Assembly: GCF_036240795.1 (NCBI RefSeq)
Contig: NZ_CP108454.1
Coordinates: 5,084,001-5,148,000, forward strand
From: Streptomyces sp. NBC_01268
GTDB taxonomy: Bacteria; Actinomycetota; Actinomycetes; Streptomycetales; Streptomycetaceae
Reading direction: 5' to 3'
DNA: 64,000 nt
Shown here: piece after piece, positions 1 to 8,721 of the stretch
Layout: each line of letters opens with the position of its first letter
Numbering within the stretch: the first letter of the stretch is position 1
Program-made: the position numbers and the translations under genes
Notes under the pieces: generated by a model
The model's database searches: none
What the model saw: only the letters and a program-made list of their open reading frames with translations
What the model was told of the DNA's origin: nothing

Positions 1-29
1 GACCTCCCCGGCGCCGCGAGAGGAGCGTC

Positions 30-707
30 ATGGCCGCCGCCCGCAACTTCGGCCGTCTCACCGTCACGACCCCCGACCTGGACGAGCCGGGTCTCTACCT
101 GTCCCACGTCGAGACCTTGGAGAGCCCGCGCGGAACCCTTCAGGACTTCACGTACGGCGGCGCGGATCTGCGTGCGCTGGACATCGCCGACCTGCGGCTC
201 GTCACCGGCCGCATCGGCGGCGTACGGGCGCGGCGGACTTCCTTCGAGGCGCTGAACCTGCACGACGTGGAGATCATCGGCAGCGATCTGGGCGCGGTCC
301 GCTGGAGCGAGAGCAAGCTGTCGCGTGTCCTCGTGCGCGACTGCAAGTTCCTCGGAGCCTCGCTGGGCGACCTGGCCCTGGACGACGTGCTGTTCGAGCG
401 GTGCAGATTCGACTACGCCACCTTCGACAGGGTCCGTGTCACCGGCCCCGTCGTCTTCCAGGAATGCGTCCTCACCGAGGCCGTCTTCACCGACTGCGAC
501 CTGTCCGGCGTCGCATTCTCCGAGTGCACGCTCCGGCTCACCGCATTCGGTGCCGGTCGATACCGGGAAACCGACCTGCGGGGCAACGATCTCTCAGCCG
601 TACGCGGAGTGGCGTACCTCGCGAAGGTACGGATCGGGCCGAGTCAGCAGAGCGACCTCGCCCAGGCCCTCGTGAACGAGCTCGGCATCACCGTCGGGGA
701 CGACTGA
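30..707 (+). CDS. pentapeptide-repeat protein
   Basis: A 225-residue protein built almost entirely of A(D/N)Lxx-like pentapeptide units (for example ADLRA, CDLSG, SFEAL, CRFDY, CDFT-like steps from about residue 40 to 190), which predict a right-handed quadrilateral beta helix. There is no signal peptide or membrane segment, so it is probably cytoplasmic. Known members of the family include DNA-gyrase-protecting proteins, but nothing here identifies a target. The ATG follows an AGAGGAG ribosome site. The gene is followed after 17 bases by a small hypothetical gene on the same strand, probably an operon. Family call firm, role unknown. Confidence 0.8.
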   Translation: MAAARNFGRLTVTTPDLDEPGLYLSHVETLESPRGTLQDFTYGGADLRALDIADLRLVTGRIGGVRARRTSFEALNLHDVEIIGSDLGAVRWSESKLSRVLVRDCKFLGASLGDLALDDVLFERCRFDYATFDRVRVTGPVVFQECVLTEAVFTDCDLSGVAFSECTLRLTAFGAGRYRETDLRGNDLSAVRGVAYLAKVRIGPSQQSDLAQALVNELGITVGDD

Positions 708-724
708 CCAGGAGGGGACGGACC

Positions 725-1111
725 GTGCCTCTGCACGTGGCGGTCGAGGACTTTCGCGCCCTGCGCGCGCGGTGCGAACACAGCACGATCCGGAATGCCA
801 AGGGCGGGACGCGTTACGAGGACGGGGCCGTGGTTCCGGTGGGGGCCTGGCGGCCGATCACGGAGGCGCAGGCCCGCGCGCTGGCCGCCCCTCCGGGCAC
901 GTCACCCGACGTGACCGTGGAAATCGTGCGACCTCCTGGGCTTGAACAGCCCGGCTTCGAGCTCGACACCCTGACCGCCGGGCTGGGCGACGAAGACGCT
1001 CACTACCTGGGGCAGGCGCTTGCCGCGCCTGGCATGCCCACAACGACCGTCAACCCGAACGGGGGCCGTCTGCTGGGCCTTCACCTCGACAACTGGGACA
1101 AGTTGATCTAG
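725..1111 (+). CDS. hypothetical protein, 128 aa
   Basis: A small soluble protein with no family I recognise. I chose the GTG at 725 because AGGAGGGG lies just upstream and the preceding pentapeptide-repeat gene ends at 707; the open frame extends further upstream only as a shadow inside that gene. The protein has a central prediction of mixed helix and strand and ends in an aromatic, acidic tail (HLDNWDKLI). It looks co-transcribed with the gene before it. Function unknown. Confidence 0.6.
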   Translation: MPLHVAVEDFRALRARCEHSTIRNAKGGTRYEDGAVVPVGAWRPITEAQARALAAPPGTSPDVTVEIVRPPGLEQPGFELDTLTAGLGDEDAHYLGQALAAPGMPTTTVNPNGGRLLGLHLDNWDKLI

Positions 1112-1449
1112 AGCGGAAGGGGCAGGGGCGGCGCCGTGTCGCACTCAACCTCGGGCCCGGCGCTCGCTACGTCGTCCTTGCGGAGCTGGATGCTCAGGAA
1201 GCCTGCCGGGGCGTCCATCCCCGGGACTTCGCCGCGCGCCATCCTCATACCGACGACTGCCGCGCCTATGTCGCGGCCGCGCGGCGCCCCGTCCAGTGCT
1301 TCCGTATCCGGATCGACCCGGGCGAGGGCTACGTCGCTCCCACCGAGTACCTGCTTCACGACGGCTCCACCGAGGGGCAGTCCCTTCCGTCGGCCATCGC
1401 CTTCTGGCTGGGGCGCTGGCCGTCGGGGGCGCTGCTCTCGCTTCTCTGA
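1111..1449 (+). pseudogene. start-less C-terminal gene remnant
   Basis: Reading from about 1111 to the TGA at 1447-1449 gives about 110 residues with strongly coding-like codon use (nearly all third positions G or C) and protein-like composition, including RIRIDPGEGYVAP, TEYLLHDGSTEG and AFWLGRWP. No ATG, GTG or TTG lies in this frame over the coding-like part, and the frame runs back without a start into the tail of the preceding gene. It therefore looks like the C-terminal remnant of a larger gene, or a gene joined to the upstream one by a frameshift. I do not recognise the family. Confidence 0.45.
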
Positions 1450-1533
1450 AGTCCGTGGCGCGAGTCGAACAGGCGAGGGGGGCGCGGAGAACCACGCGGC
1501 CGGGCTCGCCGTGATCAAGTGCTTCGAGGGTGA

Positions 1534-2619
<1,086 letters not shown>

Positions 2620-2635
2620 GTCCTAGGACCCTGGC

Positions 2636-2680
2636 CACGAGGGTGGTGCAGGCCGCACACTGGCGCCTGCACCACTCGTG
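2636..2680 (+). terminator. trpS terminator hairpin
   Basis: GTGGTGCAGGC (2643-2653) pairs perfectly with GCCTGCACCAC (2665-2675), and CACGA/TCGTG extend the stem across a two-base bulge. It lies 17 bases after the trpS stop. Confidence 0.7.
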
Positions 2681-2713
2681 CACATTTCTCGACGGACGAC
2701 GGAGGAGAACGAC

Positions 2714-3310
2714 GTGGGGACCGTAACGCTCGGCGTTTCGATCGCGGTCCCGGAGCCTCACGGCAGCCGCCTTCAGGAGCGGCGCGCGGGCTTCGGGGAT
2801 CCCGCCGCGCACGGCATCCCCACCCACGTCACCCTCCTCCCGCCGACCGAGGTGACCGAGGACCGGCTGCCGGAGATCGCGGCGCACCTCGCCGGGATCG
2901 CGGCCGGCAGCGAGCCCTTCGCGATGCGGCTGGAGGGCACCGGAACGTTCCGCCCGCTCTCCCCGGTCGTCTTCGTCAAGCTGGTCGAGGGCACCCCGGC
3001 CTGCGACCGCCTCCAGGAGCTGGTCCGCGACGAGACCGGCCCGGTCCCGCGCGAGCTCCAGTTCCCCTACCACCCGCACGTCACCGTCGCCCACGGCATC
3101 TCCGAGGAGGCGATGGACCGGGCGTTCACGGAGCTCGCCGGCTACGAGGCGGAGTGGGTCTGCCGCTCCTTCTCGCTGTACGAGCAGGGCGCGGACGGCG
3201 TGTGGCGCAAGCTGTGCGACTACGAGTTCGGCAGCGGCCGCACCGTGTCGGCGGTCCCGTCCCAGGGCGGCAGCCCGGTCGAGGCGCCGGCGGCGACCCC
3301 GGCGGTCTGA
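2714..3310 (+). CDS. 2'-5' RNA ligase-like 2H phosphoesterase
   Basis: Belongs to the 2H phosphoesterase (LigT-like) superfamily: the two catalytic HxT/S-type motifs are visible as HVTLL near residue 37 and HVTVAHG near residue 123, the usual spacing. Members hydrolyse or join 2',5' or cyclic nucleotide phosphodiesters; the physiological substrate here is unknown. I start at GTG 2714 because GGAGGA lies at 2701-2706; the longer frame from 2678 has no ribosome site. A proline/alanine-rich C-terminal tail follows the domain. The gene stands alone between trpS and the convergent DprE2-like gene. Confidence 0.85.
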   Translation: MGTVTLGVSIAVPEPHGSRLQERRAGFGDPAAHGIPTHVTLLPPTEVTEDRLPEIAAHLAGIAAGSEPFAMRLEGTGTFRPLSPVVFVKLVEGTPACDRLQELVRDETGPVPRELQFPYHPHVTVAHGISEEAMDRAFTELAGYEAEWVCRSFSLYEQGADGVWRKLCDYEFGSGRTVSAVPSQGGSPVEAPAATPAV

Positions 3311-3373
3311 GCCGGCCGGGCACCGCTTCCGCGGCCCCGTCGGCGCACGCACCCGCGCGGCCCCCGCCCCGCG

Positions 3374-3431
3374 CCCGTACCGCCGCGCGCCGTCACCCCC
3401 CCCGCACCCGTACCGCCGCGCGCGCCGTCAC
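3374..3431 (+). repeat. direct repeat at the dprE2-like 3' end
   Basis: Two near-identical copies (3374-3396 and 3407-3431) of a GC-rich 23-25-mer beginning CCCGTACCGCCGCGCG; the second has one extra GC step. The second copy contains the stop codon of the minus-strand SDR gene, so the gene's 3' end seems to have been duplicated into the intergenic space. Confidence 0.6.
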
Positions 3432-4183
3432 ACCGGCAGCCGCCGGAACACCCCCCGCGGCACGTGCCGCAGCGCCGACATCACCACCCGCAGGCTGCCC
3501 GGCACCCACACCGTCTCCGAGCGGCGCCGCAGCCCCAGCTCGATCGCCGTCGCGACGGCCTCGGGCGTGGTCGCGAGAGGGGCCTGGGGCAGGCCCTCGG
3601 TCATCTTGGAGCGGACGAAGCCCGGGCGCACGACCATCACCTGCACCCCGGTGCCGTGCATCGCGTCCCCGAGCCCCTGCGCGAAGGCGTCGAGTCCGGC
3701 CTTGGACGAGCCGTAGATGAAGTTGGCCCGCCGGGCCCGCTCCCCGGCCACCGACGAGAGCACCACCAGCGAACCGTGCCCCTGCGCCTGGAGCGCCTGC
3801 GCGCAGACGAGGCCGGCCGAGACGGCGCCGGTGTAGTTGGTCTGGGCGACCCGTACGGCGGCCATCGGGTCGGACTCGTCGCGCGCCTGGTCGCCGAGGA
3901 CGCCGAAGGCGAGCAGGACCATGTCGATGTCGCCTTCGGTGAACAGCTTGCCGAGCCGCTCCTCGTGCGACTCGGTGTCCAGCGCGTCGAAGGGCACCGT
4001 GTGCACCACGGCGCCGAGCGCGCGCAGTGAGTCCGCGGCGGCGGCGAGGGCGGGGGAGGGGCGTCCGGCGAGCCAGACGACGCGGGTGCGGCGGGCGATC
4101 AGCCGGCGCGCGGTGGCCAGGCCGATCTCGGAGGTGCCGCCGAGGACGAGCAGGGACTGCGGGGCGCCGAAGGCGTCCTTCAT
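3428..4183 (-). CDS. DprE2-like short-chain dehydrogenase
   Basis: SDR-family oxidoreductase of 251 aa resembling mycobacterial DprE2, which reduces the 2'-keto intermediate made by DprE1 to give decaprenylphosphoryl-D-arabinose. The NAD(P)-binding GGTSEIG is at the N-terminus, with the catalytic Ser (LSSVAGE) and YxxxK (YGSSKAG) in mid-protein. I use the ATG at 4183: GAGGAG lies ten bases upstream, while an in-frame GTG nine bases earlier would sit on top of the ribosome site. The DprE1-like gene ends 46 bases upstream on the same strand, and the rest of the pathway lies divergently, which supports the assignment over a generic SDR. Confidence 0.85.
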   Translation of the reverse strand: MKDAFGAPQSLLVLGGTSEIGLATARRLIARRTRVVWLAGRPSPALAAAADSLRALGAVVHTVPFDALDTESHEERLGKLFTEGDIDMVLLAFGVLGDQARDESDPMAAVRVAQTNYTGAVSAGLVCAQALQAQGHGSLVVLSSVAGERARRANFIYGSSKAGLDAFAQGLGDAMHGTGVQVMVVRPGFVRSKMTEGLPQAPLATTPEAVATAIELGLRRRSETVWVPGSLRVVMSALRHVPRGVFRRLPV

Positions 4184-4229
4184 GGCGTTCACGCTCCTCA
4201 AGGGGCGAGTCGTAGGGAACAAGCGGGGG

Positions 4230-5621
4230 TCACAGCCCCAGGCGGCGGGACAGGTCCGACACGAACACCCCCGTGGGGTCGAGCCGGCCCCGCAGCTCGC
4301 GGAAGTCGGCGAGCTTCGGGTACATCGCGGCGAGCAGCTCGGGCCGCAGCCGTGAGTCCTTGGCGAGGTAGACCCGGCCGCCCGCGGTGACGACCTCCTC
4401 GTCGAGTTCGTCGAGGAAGGCGCCGAGGCCGCTGAGCGAGGCCGGGATGTCGAGGGCGAGGGTCCAGCCGGGCAGGGGGAAGGAGAGCCAGCCGGGGTCG
4501 GCCTCGCCGAAGCGCTTCAGGACGGCGAGGAAGGACGGGCAGCGGCGGCTGGCGATCCGCTGGACGACCCGGCGCAGGGTCTCCTCCTGCCCGTACCCGA
4601 CGACGAACTGGTACTGCACGAAGCCGCCCCGCCCGTAGACCCGGTTCCAGTGCGGGACCCCGTCGAGGGGGTGGAAGAAGGAGGTCAGCCGCTGGAGGCG
4701 GCCGGTGGAGCGGCGGGGCGCCTTGCGGTACCAGAGCTCGTTGAAGAGGCCGACCGTGTGCCGGCCGAGCAGCCCCTCGGGGACGTACGCGGGGGCGCCG
4801 GGCAGCTGTCCGGGCCGGAAGGCGAGGGGGCTGCGGCGGGCGCGGAGGGGCAGGGCGTCGTAGGGGGCGTGGTCGCCGCGGGTGAGGACGGCGCGGCCCG
4901 TCGCGGCGCCGCGGGCGAGCAGGTCGATCCAGGCGACGGAGTAGCGGTGGAGGTGGTCGGTGGCGTTCAGCCGGTCCATCAGGTCGTCGAGGTCGGTGGC
5001 GCGTTCGGTGTCGACGGCCATCAGCGAGGTCGCGACGGGCAGCAGCCGGAGCGTGACGGAGAGGATCACCCCCGTCAGGCCCATGCCGCCGGCGGTCGCG
5101 TCGAAGAGCGGCCGGCCGGGCGTGACGGTGTGCACGAGGCCGTCGGCGGTCAGCAGGTCCAGGGAGACGACGTGGCGGGTGAAGGAGCCGGAGACGTGGT
5201 GGTTCTTGCCGTGGATGTCGGCGCCGACCGCCCCGCCGACGGTGACGTAGCGGGTGCCGGGGGTGACGGGCACGAACCAGCCGAGCGGCAGCAGCACCTC
5301 CATGAGGTGGTGCAGGCTGACGCCCGCGTCGCAGACGGCGAGCCCGGCCTCGGCGTCGATCGCGCGGATCCGGGCGAGGCCGGTCATGTCGAGGACGGAG
5401 CCGCCGGCGTTCTGGGCGGCGTCGCCGTAGGCCCGGCCGAGTCCGCGGGCGATCGACCCCCGGGCGCCGCAGGCGCGGACGGCGGCGGCGGCCTCCTCGT
5501 ACGTGCGGGGGCGGATCACGCGCGCGAGGGTGGGGGCGGTGCGGCCCCACCCGGTGAGGGTGTCGACATCGGTGGGGACATCGGTCGGGATGTCGGTGGG
5601 GATGTCCGTCTCGGCAGCCAT
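4230..5621 (-). CDS. DprE1-like FAD-dependent oxidase
   Basis: A 463-aa FAD_binding_4/D-arabinono-1,4-lactone oxidase-type flavoprotein resembling DprE1, which oxidises polyprenylphosphoryl ribose at C2'. The FAD region ends with DIHGKNHH (around residue 135-142), and the C-terminal active-site stretch YLAKDSR (Lys about 421) is conserved. In the position corresponding to benzothiazinone-reactive Cys387 of M. tuberculosis DprE1 (GWNIC), this protein has Ala389 (GWTLA). The N-terminus carries a small repeat (DIPTDIPTDVPTDVD). It is the first gene of a minus-strand pair with the DprE2-like SDR and is divergent from the PAP2-UbiA-GtrA operon. Confidence 0.87.
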   Translation of the reverse strand: MAAETDIPTDIPTDVPTDVDTLTGWGRTAPTLARVIRPRTYEEAAAAVRACGARGSIARGLGRAYGDAAQNAGGSVLDMTGLARIRAIDAEAGLAVCDAGVSLHHLMEVLLPLGWFVPVTPGTRYVTVGGAVGADIHGKNHHVSGSFTRHVVSLDLLTADGLVHTVTPGRPLFDATAGGMGLTGVILSVTLRLLPVATSLMAVDTERATDLDDLMDRLNATDHLHRYSVAWIDLLARGAATGRAVLTRGDHAPYDALPLRARRSPLAFRPGQLPGAPAYVPEGLLGRHTVGLFNELWYRKAPRRSTGRLQRLTSFFHPLDGVPHWNRVYGRGGFVQYQFVVGYGQEETLRRVVQRIASRRCPSFLAVLKRFGEADPGWLSFPLPGWTLALDIPASLSGLGAFLDELDEEVVTAGGRVYLAKDSRLRPELLAAMYPKLADFRELRGRLDPTGVFVSDLSRRLGL

Positions 5622-5785
5622 GGAGGTGACCGTATCGCCGTGAGTGTCGCTTATGCCGGGATTGGTGGGCGGTTCGTCGAAATGGGTGATTAAACGAGTG
5701 TCAGGAAAGCGTGCCGCCCCGTACGCCGCCTCCGCGCGTCAGAGTCGCCCCTGGCCGACGGCGAACCGGGGAGGCGACGAGACGC

Positions 5786-6325
5786 ATGCGATACGGGGAC
5801 TGGGCCGAGACCGACCACCGGGTCCTGGCCGCCGTGCACGCCCAGGGGCGCCGGCCCGCCGTGGCCGCGGCCGCCCGCGCGCTCTCCCTCGGCGGCGAAC
5901 ACGGCGCGCTGTGGATCGCCGCCGGACTCGCCGGCGCCGCCCTGGACCGGCCGCACCGCACCGGCTGGCTGCGCGGCACGGCCCTGATCGCGGCGGCGCA
6001 CCTCGCCAGCATGGGCGTCAAACGGGTCGTACGGCGCCCCAGGCCGCGCCCCGAGGAGTACCCGCCGCTCGTCCTCACCGCCGGCCGCCACTCCTTCCCC
6101 AGCTCCCACGCCGCCTCCGCCGCCGCGGCCGCCGTCGCCTTCGCCGCCCTCAGCCCGGCCACCCGCCCCGTCGCCGTGCCGGCCGCCACCGCGATGTGCC
6201 TCTCCCGCCTCGTGGCCGGCGTCCACTATCCGACCGACATCGTCGCCGGAGCCCTCCTCGGCGCCGCCACGGCGACGGCGGGCCTGCCCTGGCTGGCGAG
6301 CCCTCAGGGAGGCCCCCGTGCCTGA
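5786..6325 (+). CDS. PAP2-family phosphatase (DPPR phosphatase-like)
   Basis: Phosphatidic-acid-phosphatase-2 domain protein with the three motifs in order: KRVVRRPRPRP, PSSHAAS and SRLVAGVHYPTD. In mycobacteria the homologous gene beside UbiA (Rv3807c) is thought to remove the 5-phosphate of decaprenylphosphoryl-5-phosphoribose, and the same role is inferred here from context. Several hydrophobic segments indicate a membrane enzyme. ATG 5786 is preferred (GGGGAGG upstream, protein starts MRYGDW); a GTG at 5711 would add 25 Arg/Pro-rich residues. Its end overlaps the UbiA start by eight bases. Confidence 0.83.
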   Translation: MRYGDWAETDHRVLAAVHAQGRRPAVAAAARALSLGGEHGALWIAAGLAGAALDRPHRTGWLRGTALIAAAHLASMGVKRVVRRPRPRPEEYPPLVLTAGRHSFPSSHAASAAAAAVAFAALSPATRPVAVPAATAMCLSRLVAGVHYPTDIVAGALLGAATATAGLPWLASPQGGPRA

Positions 6326-7277
6326 CCCCACCGCCGGCACGGCCGTCCTCGTCACGCCCGCCGCCGTGCCCCCGGCCCCCGCCCGCCCCCAGGCCCTCGC
6401 CGTCGCCCGGGGAGTGGTCCGCACCGCCCGGCCCCGGCAGTGGGTCAAGAACGCGCTCGTCGTCGCCGCGCCCGTCGCCGCCGGGCAGCTCGTCTCCTGG
6501 CACATCGCCGCCCGGCTCGCCCTGGTCTTCGCCCTGTTCACGGCCGCAGCCTCCGCCGTGTACCTGGTCAACGACGCCCGCGACGCCACCGCCGACCGTG
6601 CCCACCCGGTGAAGCGGCACCGCCCCGTCGCCGCCGGCCTCGTCCCCGTACCCCTCGCGTACGCGACGGGCGCCCTGCTCGGGCTCGGCGCGGCGGTCGC
6701 GAGCGCCCTGGTGTGCAACGCCATGACGGCGCTGCTCCTGACCGCGTACCTCGCGATGCAGCTCGCCTACTGCGTACGCCTCAAGCACGTCCTCGTCGTC
6801 GACCTCGCCGTCGTCTCCACCGGCTTCCTGATGCGGGCGATGATCGGCGGGATCGCCCTCGGCATCCCGCTCTCCCGCTGGTTCCTCATCACCACCGGCT
6901 TCGGCGCGCTCTTCATGGTCGCGGCCAAGCGCTACTCGGAGGCGGTGCAGATGGAGGAGGCCCAGGGCGCCACCCGGGCCCTGCTCACCCAGTACACGAC
7001 CGGCTACCTGCGCTTCGTCTGGCAGCTGGCCGCCGGGGTGGCCGTCCTCGGCTACTGCCTGTGGGCGCTGGAGAGCGGCGGCGTCGCCGACGGCGCGCTG
7101 CTGCCCTGGCGCCAGCTCTCGGTCGTCGCCTTCATCCTGGCCGTCCTGCGGTACGCCGTCTTCGCCGACCGCGGCACCGCCGGGGAGCCGGAGGACGTCG
7201 TCCTGCGCGACCGGCCGCTCGCCGTCATCGGCCTGGTCTGGGCGGCGATGTACGGGATGGCGGTCGTCGACCTGTGA
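6318..7277 (+). CDS. UbiA-family phosphoribosyl-1-phospho-polyprenol synthase
   Basis: Polytopic UbiA prenyltransferase-fold enzyme of 319 aa. The metal/diphosphate motif NDARDATADR (about residues 75-84) and the N-terminal RPRQWVKN match the decaprenyl-phosphate phosphoribosyltransferase subgroup (Rv3806c), which transfers 5-phosphoribose from PRPP to polyprenyl phosphate rather than prenylating an aromatic ring. It starts at a GTG inside the end of the PAP2 gene and ends overlapping the GtrA start (GTGA), so the three genes are translationally coupled. Substrate assignment rests on motif and neighbourhood. Confidence 0.87.
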   Translation: MPDPTAGTAVLVTPAAVPPAPARPQALAVARGVVRTARPRQWVKNALVVAAPVAAGQLVSWHIAARLALVFALFTAAASAVYLVNDARDATADRAHPVKRHRPVAAGLVPVPLAYATGALLGLGAAVASALVCNAMTALLLTAYLAMQLAYCVRLKHVLVVDLAVVSTGFLMRAMIGGIALGIPLSRWFLITTGFGALFMVAAKRYSEAVQMEEAQGATRALLTQYTTGYLRFVWQLAAGVAVLGYCLWALESGGVADGALLPWRQLSVVAFILAVLRYAVFADRGTAGEPEDVVLRDRPLAVIGLVWAAMYGMAVVDL

Positions 7278-7750
7278 GGGCGGGAGGCGGACGCGGTCGC
7301 CACGAGCTGCTGGGCTTCGCCGTCTCCGGCGCCGCCGCCTACGCCGCCGACCTCGCCGTCTTCCTCGCCCTGCACGGCCCCCTCGGCCCGGTCGCCGCCA
7401 AGTCGTCCTCGTTCCTGGCCGGTTGCACGGTCGCCTACCTCGGCAACGCGTTCGGCACCTACCGCCGCCGCAGCGTCGGTGCCCGCGAGTACGCGGCGTT
7501 CTTCGGCGTGAACCTGGCCGGTGCGGGCGTACAGCTGCTCTGCCTCGCCGTGTCCCACTACGGCCTCGGCCTCACCTCCGCGTGGGCCGACACGGTGTCA
7601 GGACTCGGTGTCGGCATGGCACTCGCGACCTGTCTGCGATTCTGGGGTAACCGGACGTTGGTGTTCCGAGTCTCGACCACCCCGACCACCCCGTCCGTCC
7701 CGTACACCCCGTCGACCGAGGGAGGGTCGCGCACGACATGGACTGGCTGA
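7274..7750 (+). CDS. GtrA-family membrane protein
   Basis: A 158-aa GtrA-like protein with four predicted membrane helices. In mycobacteria a GtrA protein (Rv3789) next to dprE1/dprE2 is implicated in handling decaprenylphosphoryl arabinose at the membrane; a similar lipid-linked sugar flippase or scaffold role is inferred here. The GTG at 7274 overlaps the UbiA stop as GTGA. The C-terminal tail is Thr/Pro-rich and overlaps the first 13 bases of the YihY gene in another frame. Confidence 0.8.
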   Translation: MRAGGGRGRHELLGFAVSGAAAYAADLAVFLALHGPLGPVAAKSSSFLAGCTVAYLGNAFGTYRRRSVGAREYAAFFGVNLAGAGVQLLCLAVSHYGLGLTSAWADTVSGLGVGMALATCLRFWGNRTLVFRVSTTPTTPSVPYTPSTEGGSRTTWTG

Positions 7751-8721
7751 GCAGACTGCCCGTCATCGGCCCCTGGGTCGTCCGCCTGATGAAGACCCAG
7801 GCCTGGCACGCGTACGAGATCCTCGACGAGGTCCGCTGGAGCCGGCTCGCCGCCGCCATCACCTTCCTCAGCTTCCTCGCCCTCTTCCCGCTGATCACCG
7901 TCGCCGCCGCGATCGGCGCCGCGCTGCTCAGCACCGAACAGCTCGACAAGATCGAGAACAAGATCGCCGACCAGGTCCCCGGCATCTCCGACCAGCTCGA
8001 CATCGGCGGTCTCGTCGACAACGCCGGCACCGTCGGCCTCGTCGCGGGCGCCGTGCTGCTCTTCATGGGCATCGGCTGGGTCGGCTCGATGCGCGAATGC
8101 CTGCGCGCCGTCTGGGGCCTCGACGGCGTCGACGAGGACAACCCCGTCGCGCGCAAGGGCAAGGACACCCTGGTGCTGCTCGGCCTCGGCGGTGTCGGGC
8201 TCTGCTCGCTCGCCGCGTCCTGGCTCGGCTCCACCGCCGTCGGCTGGAGTGCCGACCGGCTCGGCATCGAGAACACCGGCGCGGGCGGCACCCTGCTCCA
8301 GGCCGCCGCCCTGCTCGTCGCGATCCTCGCCGACTTCCTGCTCCTGGCGTACATGCTCACGCTGCTGCCGGGCGTCGAACCGAGGCGCCGCGACCTGGTC
8401 GTCGCGGCGCTCCTCGGGGCGGTCGGCTTCGAGCTGCTGAAACTGCTGCTCGGCGGCTACATGAAGGGCGTCGCGGCGAAGTCGATGTACGGGGCCTTCG
8501 GCGTGCCGGTGGCCCTGCTGCTGTGGATCAACTTCACCGCGAAACTGCTGCTGTTCTGCTCCGCCTGGACGGCTACGGGGTCACGCCCTCGTCCACCGGA
8601 GCAGGAGCCGACTCCTTCTCCCCCCGCGGCCCCTTCCGGCCCTTCCGGTTCTTCCGTCGCCCCGAAGGCTTCCCGGACTCCTGACGACGGGCCGCCCCCG
8701 CCAGCGGCCAGCGCCGGTTGA
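7738..8721 (+). CDS. YihY/BrkB-family membrane protein
   Basis: A 327-aa protein with about six hydrophobic segments and the YihY (formerly 'ribonuclease BN'/BrkB) fold; these are membrane proteins of unsettled function, not RNases. GGGAGGG lies upstream of ATG 7738. The last 55 or so residues are a Pro/Ser-rich hydrophilic tail. This tail overlaps the 3' end of the convergent D-Ala-D-Ala carboxypeptidase gene by 149 bases, an unusually long sense/antisense coding overlap. It may be co-transcribed with the DPA-type genes. Confidence 0.83.
   Translation: MDWLSRLPVIGPWVVRLMKTQAWHAYEILDEVRWSRLAAAITFLSFLALFPLITVAAAIGAALLSTEQLDKIENKIADQVPGISDQLDIGGLVDNAGTVGLVAGAVLLFMGIGWVGSMRECLRAVWGLDGVDEDNPVARKGKDTLVLLGLGGVGLCSLAASWLGSTAVGWSADRLGIENTGAGGTLLQAAALLVAILADFLLLAYMLTLLPGVEPRRRDLVVAALLGAVGFELLKLLLGGYMKGVAAKSMYGAFGVPVALLLWINFTAKLLLFCSAWTATGSRPRPPEQEPTPSPPAAPSGPSGSSVAPKASRTPDDGPPPPAASAG

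Noticed and set aside
401..724. Upstream extension of the 725-1111 gene into the pentapeptide-repeat gene
   Set aside because: Arg/His-rich shadow of the overlapping gene; the GTG at 725 has its own strong ribosome site.
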